DNA of 32,764 bases from JBFHKO01 sp041595355. GTDB taxonomy: Bacteria > Pseudomonadota > Gammaproteobacteria > Enterobacterales > Aeromonadaceae. The translations under genes and the position numbers were made by a program. Below the pieces are notes generated by a model. It had not been told where the DNA came from. It did no database searches and saw only the letters and a list, made by a program, of their open reading frames with translations. Each line of letters starts with the position of its first letter. The stretch's first letter is position 1. Location of the stretch: the NCBI GenBank assembly GCA_041595355.1, contig JBFHKO010000006.1, positions 1 through 32,764 of the forward strand, given 5' to 3'. This document shows positions 24,263 through 31,259 of the stretch, piece after piece.

Positions 24263-25048
24263 TTACAGCGGCAGGGTCACTGCCTGCAACAGGCGCATGC
24301 AGCCGCCCGCGAGCAACGGCTCGGCCTGGGCGGCGCTGCGGACAAAAAAGGAGCCGGCAAAGGCGATCCCGTTCACCGAAATGCCTTGCCAGCTTTCGGC
24401 CGTGCGCGGCACCAGCAGCATGCCATCCCGGGTCAGCAGCAGGTTGTAGGGCTGCTCGGCTGACCAGCCCAGGGCTGCCAGCGCCTGCAGGTAGGCAGCA
24501 TGCCAGTGGCCGGCCTCGAATACCGGCAGCGGCTGCCAGTGATGGCTAAACGGCAGCGGGTGACGCCGCGGATCCAGCGGCAGATCCGGCCAGCCATCGG
24601 CCAGGGCTCGCGGCACCAGTTGCAGGTGCTTGTGGGGTTGGCTGGCGCCGGCCAACTTGCCGCTGTTGTAGAATGCCAGGCCGTCATACTCCCGCATCGC
24701 CAGCAGCAAGGCCGCGAAATCGGCTTCGCTGAGCAGGCTTTGCTGGGGCTCGAAGGCGCGGGTAATGATCAGCAGGTGATCATCCACCAGATTGAACTTG
24801 TTCAGCAGGCAGACATGATGCGGGCCCAGGTCGCTGACATAGAGCGCGGCTTCATAGGGCAGGAAGGGGTTGAAGTCCGTTGGCCGGGCCGGTGCCTGGC
24901 GGCGTTTGGCGTTCAGGTTTTCGGCGATGCGCAGCAGGTAGCGCACCCCGTTCTCTTCCACCGCCAGGGTCCGACTGGGGAGGCTGAGCAGATCGCCACT
25001 GGCGTGGGCGCGTTGGGCCACCTGGCGGGCGGTATCGAGCAGGGTCAT
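24263..25048 (-). CDS. ATP adenylyltransferase / Ap4A phosphorylase-like protein
   Basis: Likely splits diadenosine tetraphosphate by phosphorolysis to ATP and ADP (Apa1/Apa2 type, HIT-related fold). Evidence is the segment NSGKLAGASQPHKHLQL, which matches the NxGxxAGASQxHKHxQ pattern of the family with its catalytic histidine triad-like HKHLQ. Upstream segments NPFLPYEAALYVSDLGP and HVCLLNKFNLVDDHLLIITR also fit. From the ATG at 25048 it is 261 residues; an ATG at 25066 would add six. Neither has a good ribosome site: GAGG lies about 12 bases before 25048. It follows sbcB closely on the same strand and may be co-transcribed. E. coli uses the unrelated hydrolase ApaH instead. Confidence 0.82.
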   Translation of the reverse strand: MTLLDTARQVAQRAHASGDLLSLPSRTLAVEENGVRYLLRIAENLNAKRRQAPARPTDFNPFLPYEAALYVSDLGPHHVCLLNKFNLVDDHLLIITRAFEPQQSLLSEADFAALLLAMREYDGLAFYNSGKLAGASQPHKHLQLVPRALADGWPDLPLDPRRHPLPFSHHWQPLPVFEAGHWHAAYLQALAALGWSAEQPYNLLLTRDGMLLVPRTAESWQGISVNGIAFAGSFFVRSAAQAEPLLAGGCMRLLQAVTLPL

Positions 25049-25101
25049 GATGCAGACTGGCCTCATCTGGCAAAGGGATGAGCATGCCTGAAAGGAGGCC
25101 G

Positions 25102-25117
25102 GCCGCGCAAGCGCGGC
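25102..25117 (-). terminator. Weak hairpin after sbcB
   Basis: GCCGCG and CGCGGC pair over a four-base loop 12 bases past the sbcB stop. Read on the minus strand it is followed by CGGCCTCCTTTC, with no real T run. It may only partly reduce read-through into the downstream gene. Confidence 0.3.
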
Positions 25118-25128
25118 GGCAGGCCTGC

Positions 25129-26577
25129 CTACAGACTTTGCAGGTAGTGCGCCAGCGACTTGAGCACCGGCAGCTTGCCGCTGTCACCGGCGTGGCTCTC
25201 CAGCAACAACTCCAGCTGCAACACGAAGGGATCAGCCTGGCGTTGCAGGGCGTCGGCACAGTGCTGGCGCCAGCGGCGCAGCTCCTCGGGAGTCAGGCTG
25301 TGGGGAAAGTTGCGTGCCCGATAGCGAAACAGCAGTTCCGGCAGGCGCGGATCGCTGAAGCGAAAGCGTTGGCTGGCCAATTGCTCCGGGGAGCTGGTGC
25401 GTACCAGCTCCATGGCCGCTTTGTCACCTTGGGGTATGAAGCCGTCATACAGCCGCAGCTCCACATCCTGCTCGGCATCGAATACCTTCGGCTCGGCAAA
25501 CACGGCGGTCAGTTTTTCGCGGATCTCCGGGTGCTGGCGCAGCCGATCCAGACTCTGGCGACAGCGTGCGCGATCGATGCCCAGCGTCTCGGCCCGTTGC
25601 TCGCCGAGGCTGGCGGCCGGCGCCAGTACCGGACACTTGTTGATATGCACCAGTTTGACCCCGATGGGCAGGGCGTCGCCGAGCTCATCGCGGCGGGTGT
25701 AGAGGCGGGCGCGGATCGCCTCGGCCGACAACTCGATCAGGGGGCTCACATCCTGATTCAGATCCACCACTATCACCGCATTGGCATTGTCCGGATGCCA
25801 GGCCAAGGGCGCTATCCAGCTGACACAGCCCTGCCAGGGAGAGAACATGCCGGAGACATGCACCAGCGGTTTCATGCCGATGACATCGATGAGCGCCTTG
25901 ACCTTGTGTTTGTTGCGCAGATGGAACAGGTAGTCGAACAGTTTGGGTTGAGCCTTGCGTATGAGCCTGGCCAGGCCGATGGTGGCATGCACATCGGAGA
26001 GCGCATCGTGGGCCTGTTCGTGACCTATGCCATTCGCCTGGGTCAGCCGTTCCAGCTTGAAGCTTGGCTTGCCATCCTCGTCATGCACCCACTGGATGCC
26101 CTCCGGGCGCAGGGCATAGCAGGCGCGCACCAGATCCAGCAGATCCCAGCGTGAATTGCCATTTTGCCAGCTGTAGGCGTAGGGATCGTAGAAGTTGCGG
26201 TAGAGGGTGTAACGGGTCACCTCATCATCAAAGCGCAGGTTGTTGTAGCCGAGAATGCAGGTGCCGGGCCGGGCAAACTGGGCGTGGATGCGGCGGATGA
26301 ACTCGGCTTCGTTGACTCCGCGCTGGTTGGCGAGCTGCGGCGTGATGCCGGTGATGAGGCAGGCCTCGGGCTGGGGCAGGTAATCCGCCGGCATCTGGCA
26401 GTAGAGGCTCAGGGGTTCGCCGATGGGGTTGAGATCGGCATCGGTGCGGATGCCGGCAAACTGCGCCGGCCGGTCGCGCCCGGGATGGATGCCGAAGGTC
26501 TCGTAGTCATGAAAGTAGAAGGTGGGCTGTTCCACACCTGCCGCCATCGAGCCGCTGTTTACAGATTTATTCATCAT
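25129..26577 (-). CDS. sbcB: Exodeoxyribonuclease I
   Basis: Single-strand-specific 3'-5' exonuclease acting in recombination and mismatch repair. The DEDD exonuclease motif FHDYETFG gives Asp24 and Glu26. ILGYNNLRFDDEVTR is the second motif, and AHDALSDVHAT near residues 190-195 the third. MKPLVHVSGMFSPW and the C-terminal YRARNFP segment are typical of ExoI. The start at 26577 (MMNKS, 482 residues) is preferred over the ATG at 26598, because E. coli ExoI also begins MMN and because a TATAAA -10 candidate on the minus strand overlaps the upstream ATG. The ribosome site is weak (TTGGTA). Confidence 0.93.
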   Translation of the reverse strand: MMNKSVNSGSMAAGVEQPTFYFHDYETFGIHPGRDRPAQFAGIRTDADLNPIGEPLSLYCQMPADYLPQPEACLITGITPQLANQRGVNEAEFIRRIHAQFARPGTCILGYNNLRFDDEVTRYTLYRNFYDPYAYSWQNGNSRWDLLDLVRACYALRPEGIQWVHDEDGKPSFKLERLTQANGIGHEQAHDALSDVHATIGLARLIRKAQPKLFDYLFHLRNKHKVKALIDVIGMKPLVHVSGMFSPWQGCVSWIAPLAWHPDNANAVIVVDLNQDVSPLIELSAEAIRARLYTRRDELGDALPIGVKLVHINKCPVLAPAASLGEQRAETLGIDRARCRQSLDRLRQHPEIREKLTAVFAEPKVFDAEQDVELRLYDGFIPQGDKAAMELVRTSSPEQLASQRFRFSDPRLPELLFRYRARNFPHSLTPEELRRWRQHCADALQRQADPFVLQLELLLESHAGDSGKLPVLKSLAHYLQSL

Positions 26578-26952
26578 TACCAATAGGTTAGGTTTCATTT
26601 ATATCGGGAATCGACCGCGATGCCCGGGCCTGGCGGCCCGGCATGGTCCGCATCTGCGCACGGTTGCGCGCCTGTCCTGTCCTGATTGTGTGTTCAGCGA
26701 GGGGACACCGTTACGCCAAGAGTGTACACGCCATGGCGCTTGTTGACACCACGACCTTCACTTCATAGAGCCTCATGAAGCGCCGCTTTGGCGATGCTTT
26801 ATTTCCCCAGTTCGTTGGGGCTGGTCCCACAGTCAGCCATAAAATAATTCCATTTGGAGCTTGGCCTGGATCATGGTTCATCAACGGCGGCCTGGTTTGC
26901 GCGCTCGCGTGGCGTATACTCGGGCAATGGACGCCACGTGGGGGATTAAGCG
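26578..26952. other. 375-base intergenic region, sbcB / small ORF
   Basis: Holds a possible sbcB -10 (TATAAA read on the minus strand at 26598-26603), the bulged hairpin at 26620-26644, the palindrome GTGTACAC at 26722-26729, and a perfect -35-like TTGACA at 26743-26748 with only a poor -10 (TAGAGC) after 17 bases. A TATACT at 26915-26920 could be a -10 for the small ORF, but lacks a good -35. A hairpin CCCCA-GTTCG-TTGGGG lies near 26800. A 135-codon frame from 26775 has an unlikely composition and is not called. Confidence 0.45.
26620..26644. other. GC-rich bulged hairpin upstream of sbcB
   Basis: ATGCCCGGGCC pairs with GGCCCGGCAT over TGGC, giving ten base pairs with one bulged C. No T run is present on either side. 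Its function is unknown. Confidence 0.45.
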
Positions 26953-27153
26953 GTGGACAGGCTCAAAGACATAGCGTTTCGAACCATAAGCATCACCATC
27001 TATCAGGAGCTGACGCACGAAACCTTCGATCGCGAGCGTTGCGCCGAGGTGGCGATGAGCATTCCGCAGGGTACCGGCAACCTGCCCGGATCCTGGTCAG
27101 TCCTTGCGTCGCTGTTTGGCGCTTCGATAACGGATGCCTGGCGCAGCGGCTGA
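26953..27153 (+). CDS. Unrecognised 66-residue protein
   Basis: I do not recognise this protein. It starts with GTG at 26953, eight bases after GGGGGA, a good ribosome site. The product has natural composition: MDRLKDIAFRTISITIYQEL, a charged middle (HETFDRERCAEVAMSI), then a Gly/Pro turn and a short hydrophobic stretch (SWSVLASLFGASITDAW). There is no signal peptide or clear membrane segment, and one cysteine. A hairpin followed by GTTTTGTT lies 41 bases downstream. A start site, plausible codon use and a terminator together make it likelier real than not, but it could be a chance frame. Confidence 0.5.
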   Translation: MDRLKDIAFRTISITIYQELTHETFDRERCAEVAMSIPQGTGNLPGSWSVLASLFGASITDAWRSG

Positions 27154-27193
27154 TCCCGTTGGGGGGAGGATGGCGTGGATGACCGACCAGGGC

Positions 27194-27231
27194 GACCGGC
27201 AGGGCAGGGGGCCCGGGCCGGTCGTTTTGTT
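27194..27231 (+). terminator. Putative terminator after the 66-residue ORF
   Basis: GACCGG (27194-27199) pairs with CCGGTC (27218-27223), with an inner GGGC/GCCC pair, and GTTTTGTT follows. The wide inner loop makes it imperfect. It would separate the small ORF from the convergent corA. Confidence 0.4.
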
Positions 27232-27277
27232 CAGCCGAGCGGCCGGCCCAAGCCGGAGTGGCTGGGTGGCTTCGGGA

Positions 27278-28225
27278 TCAGAGCCAGCCCTTGCGGCGGA
27301 AGAAGAAATAGGTGCCAAAGGCCGACAGCAGCATGAGGCCAATGGAGAGCGGGTAGCCGAATTGCCATTCCAGTTCCGGCATGCGGCCGAAGTTCATGCC
27401 GTAGATGCTGGCGATGAGGGTCGGTGGCAGAAACACCACGGCCGCCACCGAGAAGATCTTGATCACCTTGTTCTGCTGCAGGTTGGTGAAGCCCATGGCG
27501 GCTTCCAGCTGAAAGTTGATCTTGTCGAACAGGAACTGGGTGTGCGGCAGCAGGGATTCGATATCGTGCAGTATCTCCTCGATGGCCTTGCGCTGCTCGT
27601 TGCTGAGCTGCTGGCGCAGGGTCCGGCGCAGGAAGCGCAGCGCGCGTCGGGTATCGTGCAGGGCGAGACGGATCTGGCTGTTGGTCTCTTCCTGATCCAT
27701 CAATTCCTTGAGCATCTCGTAGATCTGCTCATCGCTCAGTACCTGCTCGGAGGTGGCTTCCAGGGTGGTGTAGCCATCTTCGATCAGATCCGACAGGTAC
27801 TCTACCTTGAGATCCTGCAGCTCCAGCAGCACATCCATGGCATCGGTGATCTCGACCCTGTCATGGCGCAGGTAGTGGCGCAGCAGGCGCACCACGCCGA
27901 TGTCCTCTTCACGCAGGCTGATCAGCAGGTTGTTGCGCAGAGTGAAGGACATGTTGACGCCGCGGGTTTCGCCGCCGATACGCTGGGGAAACAGCGACAG
28001 TATGTGCAGGCCGTCGGTATCCCAATAGAAGCGGGCGGACGCCTCGATCTCGTCCAGCTCTTCTTCTTCCGGTACTTCCTCCAGAAACAGGCTCTGCAGC
28101 CATTCTCGTTCGGTTTCGTCAGGCTTGTAGGCATCGAGCCAGATGGTATTGGGTGGCAGGACGTCGTTTGGCGTCAACGTCACCAGTTCCAGGACCTTGT
28201 TGCGCAGCATGTGGGCGGTGATCAT
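27278..28225 (-). CDS. corA: Magnesium/cobalt transporter CorA
   Basis: Pentameric inner-membrane channel for Mg2+, also passing Co2+ and Ni2+. The 315-residue length is next to E. coli's 316. A long acidic and helical cytosolic domain includes ELDEIEASARF and DIESLLPH. Two C-terminal membrane segments follow (about 256-275 and 291-308). The essential GMN signature lies at 276-278 in YGMNF, with MPELEW in the periplasmic loop and a basic tail FFRRKGWL. The ATG at 28223-28225 follows GGGGACTCA. A promoter candidate is at 28273-28301. No Mg2+-responsive leader structure was recognised in the short upstream region. Confidence 0.95.
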   Translation of the reverse strand: MITAHMLRNKVLELVTLTPNDVLPPNTIWLDAYKPDETEREWLQSLFLEEVPEEEELDEIEASARFYWDTDGLHILSLFPQRIGGETRGVNMSFTLRNNLLISLREEDIGVVRLLRHYLRHDRVEITDAMDVLLELQDLKVEYLSDLIEDGYTTLEATSEQVLSDEQIYEMLKELMDQEETNSQIRLALHDTRRALRFLRRTLRQQLSNEQRKAIEEILHDIESLLPHTQFLFDKINFQLEAAMGFTNLQQNKVIKIFSVAAVVFLPPTLIASIYGMNFGRMPELEWQFGYPLSIGLMLLSAFGTYFFFRRKGWL

Positions 28226-28272
28226 TGAGTCCCCTTATGCGAGTCTGGATGGGGTGGTAGGTACCTGTTCGC

Positions 28273-28301
28273 ACTATACTAGGCCTGACCGACAAAGTCA
28301 G
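28273..28301 (-). promoter_or_regulatory. Candidate promoter for corA
   Basis: On the minus strand CTGACT (28296-28301) is followed after 17 bases by TATAGT (28273-28278). The matches are 4/6 and 5/6. It would give a leader of about 40 bases. Confidence 0.45.
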
Positions 28302-28372
28302 GTGCCCTGGCGTCATTTGCCTAATTTACACACTGAAAAAAGCAAGCTTTTGATGTATTTACTCGCAGGGAG

Positions 28373-28416
28373 ATCACAGAATCGGCTCTTCGATGAGCCG
28401 GGGGCTGTGATATGCT
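28373..28416 (+). promoter_or_regulatory. Nested palindrome running into an extended -10
   Basis: An outer pair ATCACAG / CTGTGAT (28373-28379 and 28405-28411) encloses an inner pair CGGCTC / GAGCCG (28383-28388 and 28395-28400). The right arm runs directly into TGATATGCT (28408-28416), an extended -10 (TGn-TATGCT) facing the DUF922 gene 74 bases downstream. The half-sites are arranged opposite to a CRP site. It could be an operator or an RNA hairpin. Confidence 0.35.
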
Positions 28417-28489
28417 GGGCGCGATGTGACGGCCGGCAATCCACCGCCATTTTTGTCGTCGCGCCAACGGGACAAGGAGTGACCGGAGC

Positions 28490-29104
28490 ATGCGGTTCGG
28501 ATGGATGGGACTGGCCCTGCTGAGCCAGCTGACGCTACAGGGTGCCAATGCCGAGGTGCCCGCGCACTACAAGGATGTCAAGGTCGACCCCAGGGTCAAG
28601 GTGAGCGTCAACTTCTACAGCCTGGATGCCACTGATGCCGCCGCCTTGCCCGCCAGCATAGTGCGGCAGGCGCCCCTGACCCCCAGTGGCCGCCGCAGCA
28701 TCGGCAAGGCCATCTACAAGGTGAACTGGCAGCTGGATCTCAACCAGCAGTCGGACTATTGCCACCTGTTCGGCGTCCGCGTGCAAACGGCAGTGGAGGT
28801 GCAGATGCCCAACTGGCTGCAGCTCAGCCGCCTGCCCGCCGAGGCGCAGGGTAACTGGAATCGCTTTCTGGGCGCCATGCTGGAGTATGAGAGTCGCCAC
28901 AAGGAGATAGTGGTGCAGGCCAGCCAGGCCATAGGTCAGGGCATCGCCCAGCTACCGGTCAATCCCTCCTGTCTGGCGCTGCGGCAGGCGGCGGATACCC
29001 TGGGCCGGCAGCAGCTGGAGGCGGCGCGCCAGCAGGTTCGCCGTTACCAGACCGAAACCGGCAGCGGCCGGCACCTGGGCATGACGCTACCCGGGGAGCC
29101 CTGA
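28490..29104 (+). CDS. Secreted DUF922-family protein with degenerate protease motif
   Basis: DUF922 proteins are predicted secreted zinc-dependent proteases with an HExGH motif. This 204-residue protein has a signal peptide (hydrophobic 5-17, likely cleavage after GANA at 21). The family framework follows: a WQLDL strand, Cys91, a MPNW strand, WNRFLGAM, then ALPVNPSC-like (here QLPVNPSC, Cys161), and a C-terminal helix with YQTETG. The two cysteines may form a disulfide. Where the family has H-E-x-G-H this protein has YESRH (133-137), so the first histidine is Tyr. The usual T-x-H-G near the C terminus is TGSG. It is therefore probably not an active metalloprotease. AAGGAG lies ten bases before the ATG. 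It converges with mnmC. Confidence 0.78.
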   Translation: MRFGWMGLALLSQLTLQGANAEVPAHYKDVKVDPRVKVSVNFYSLDATDAAALPASIVRQAPLTPSGRRSIGKAIYKVNWQLDLNQQSDYCHLFGVRVQTAVEVQMPNWLQLSRLPAEAQGNWNRFLGAMLEYESRHKEIVVQASQAIGQGIAQLPVNPSCLALRQAADTLGRQQLEAARQQVRRYQTETGSGRHLGMTLPGEP

Positions 29105-29141
29105 ACCCGGCCACGGTATCCTGGCTGCCCGGAGCTCCGCG

Positions 29142-31142
29142 TCAGGGGCCACGCCGGCGCAAGGCCGGGCGCAGCCAGAAGCGCTGGGGTGCCAGAGCCT
29201 GCAGCAGTGAGACGTCCAGGGGCAGTGGTTCGCCGCAGAGCTGGCTGGCGAGCGACTCGCCGAGCAGCGGCGCCGAGCAGAGTCCCCGAGAACCCAGCCC
29301 GCCCAGCACATAGAGACCAGGCCATACCGGCGTTGGCCTGTGCGCCAGTTCGCCCGGTGGCGTGCCAGCCAGGCTGGTTTCCAGTGCCACTACATCGGGT
29401 ACCTCACCCATCAGCGGCAGATGATCGCGCACTGCGGCGCGAATACCCACCCGGCCGGCATGCGGCGCCAGTGTCATGGGCCAGTCCCTGTCCGGCAGGC
29501 TGCGCAGCAGCTTGGCATGGTTATCCGCATGTTCCTCCTCTCGCAGCGCAAGATCGCGTTGATTGCGGCCGTAGCTGGCGCCGAGGCAGTGCAGCCCCTC
29601 GTGGACCGGGGTCAGATAACCTTCGTAACAGAGTACCGTCCTGAGTTTGGTCAGCGGCGGGCAGCTATCCAGGTGACTCACCTGTCCGCGGACCGGGGTC
29701 AGGGGCAGCGCGGCCAACGGGGCAAAGGCGGTGCAGGCATGGCCGGTGGCGATGATGAGATTGCCGACCTCGTGCTGGCGGCCCGTCTGCTCTTCGAGGC
29801 ACCAGCCGTCATCCTGGGATATCAGCTGGCGGATGGGACTGTTCAGCCGCAGTTCCAGCAGGCCGCTGGCCTGGGCTTCGTCCAGCAGCGCCTGGGTCAG
29901 CTCGGCGGGATTGACCCAGCCACCCTGGGGGTAGAGCAGCGCTTCGCCGCTCAGGGGCAGGCCGGCTGTCCGGTCGCGAGCCTCGTCATCCAGCGGCCGG
30001 ACCAGCTCGGCGGGGAAGCCGCCGGCGAGCAATTTGTGCAGCTTGCGGCATGATTTGTCATCATGGCCCAGCTGCAGCACGCCGCACCAGGCGTGGGCAA
30101 ACGAGCGGTGGTTTGCCAGCTGGTCAAGAGTGCGGCGGGCGAAGCCGAAGGCCGCGGCATAGAAGCGGGAGAGGGGGTCATGCTCGCCATTGAGCAGCGG
30201 GTAGATGGCACCCTGGCGATTACCGGATGCGCCCCCGGCCGGCTGGGCATCGGCGCAGAATAGTTGCACCGGCTGGCCGCGGCGTACCAGCGCCAGGGCC
30301 AGACTGGCCGAGGCGATGCCGCCGCCCAGAATGGCGGTGATGCGTCCGGTTGCCAGGGCTGGCGCACGCTGGTAACAGGCGGGCCCGGGCGGTGGCAGCG
30401 GCGGGCCTTCGCGCCGTCCGGCCAGCATCTCCCACTTGCGGCCGTAGCCCTTGACGCGTTGCATGTGAAAGCCGGCCGCATTGAGGCCGCGGCGTACGAA
30501 GCCGGCGGCGGTGAAGGTGGCGAGGGTGGACCCCGGTCGCGCCAGGCGAGCCAGACCCTCGAACAGGGGCTGGGTCCACATGTCGGGATTCTTGCTGGGA
30601 GCAAAACCGTCCAGGAACCAGGCATCCATGAGGCCGCCGGCGGGCTGCCAGAGCTCGCCCAGGGTGTCGTGAATGTCGCCGAACCAGAGATCCAGGCTGA
30701 CCCGCCCTTCACCCAGGAGCAGACGGTGGCAGCCAGGCAGGGGCAGCGGATACTGGGCGAGCAGTTGCTCAGCCTCTGGCGCCAGCTCCGGCCAGGCCGC
30801 CAGGGCTCGGGCCATATCCGCGTGCTCGAGCGGGTATTTCTCGAAGCTGACAAAGTGGAGCCGGCGCGCGCCGGCAACCGGGTTGCCGGCCAGGTGGGCG
30901 CGAAAGGCCTGCCAGACAGCGAGGAAGTTGAGGCCGGTGCCAAATCCGGTTTCACCGATGACGAACAGCGGCTTGTCATGGGCCGGCCAGCGCTCGGGCA
31001 GGCCGTTGTGGTGCAGGAAGACATGCCGGCTCTCGTGCAGGCCATTGTCATCGGAGAAATAGACATCGCCGAATTCGCCGGAGACCGGCATGCCCGCCTC
31101 GTTCCAGTCCGGGCGTGCTTGGGGCAGGGATGCGTGGGTCAC
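29142..31142 (-). CDS. mnmC: tRNA 5-methylaminomethyl-2-thiouridine biosynthesis bifunctional protein MnmC
   Basis: Completes mnm5(s2)U34 in tRNA wobble positions: the FAD-dependent C-terminal half removes the carboxymethyl group and the N-terminal half methylates with SAM. The 666 residues match E. coli (668). The methyltransferase half shows GETGFGTGLNF at 63-73 and FLDGFAPSKNPDMW near 177-189. The oxidoreductase half starts at about 268 with the dinucleotide motif GGGIASAS at 273-280 and ends with a GGLGSRGL segment. The start is GTG at 31140-31142, six bases after GAGG. It is divergent from fabB (117-base gap), as in E. coli. Confidence 0.95.
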   Translation of the reverse strand: MTHASLPQARPDWNEAGMPVSGEFGDVYFSDDNGLHESRHVFLHHNGLPERWPAHDKPLFVIGETGFGTGLNFLAVWQAFRAHLAGNPVAGARRLHFVSFEKYPLEHADMARALAAWPELAPEAEQLLAQYPLPLPGCHRLLLGEGRVSLDLWFGDIHDTLGELWQPAGGLMDAWFLDGFAPSKNPDMWTQPLFEGLARLARPGSTLATFTAAGFVRRGLNAAGFHMQRVKGYGRKWEMLAGRREGPPLPPPGPACYQRAPALATGRITAILGGGIASASLALALVRRGQPVQLFCADAQPAGGASGNRQGAIYPLLNGEHDPLSRFYAAAFGFARRTLDQLANHRSFAHAWCGVLQLGHDDKSCRKLHKLLAGGFPAELVRPLDDEARDRTAGLPLSGEALLYPQGGWVNPAELTQALLDEAQASGLLELRLNSPIRQLISQDDGWCLEEQTGRQHEVGNLIIATGHACTAFAPLAALPLTPVRGQVSHLDSCPPLTKLRTVLCYEGYLTPVHEGLHCLGASYGRNQRDLALREEEHADNHAKLLRSLPDRDWPMTLAPHAGRVGIRAAVRDHLPLMGEVPDVVALETSLAGTPPGELAHRPTPVWPGLYVLGGLGSRGLCSAPLLGESLASQLCGEPLPLDVSLLQALAPQRFWLRPALRRRGP

Positions 31143-31181
31143 AGTTACCTCGTCAGGCTCACAAAAGCGCGGCGATTCTAC

Positions 31182-31243
31182 GTGAAAGCAGACCAGTTGT
31201 GCAGGCGATAAAGAGTAAACTAGCCAAAAGGTCTATCTATACT
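31182..31243 (+). promoter_or_regulatory. Candidate fabB promoter with possible FadR half-site
   Basis: A -10 TATACT lies at 31238-31243 with no good -35, as at promoters needing activation. Upstream, GACCAGTT (31191-31198) is a perfect right half of the FadR operator, but the left half does not match. FadR activates fabB in E. coli. Its centre would lie about 60 bases before the start, further than expected, so support is weak. Confidence 0.25.
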
Positions 31244-31259
31244 AACTGGAACACATTTG

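Noticed and set aside
26775..27182. 135-codon frame overlapping the 66-residue ORF
   Set aside because: It has no ribosome site and an unnatural Arg/Gly/His-rich composition. The shorter frame inside it has a better start signal.
1242..31129. FtsK-orienting GGGCAGGG sequences
   Set aside because: Seen on the plus strand at 1242, 25666, 27202 and 31122, and once on the minus strand at 4879-4886. The count is too small, and my scan too informal, to claim a replication direction.
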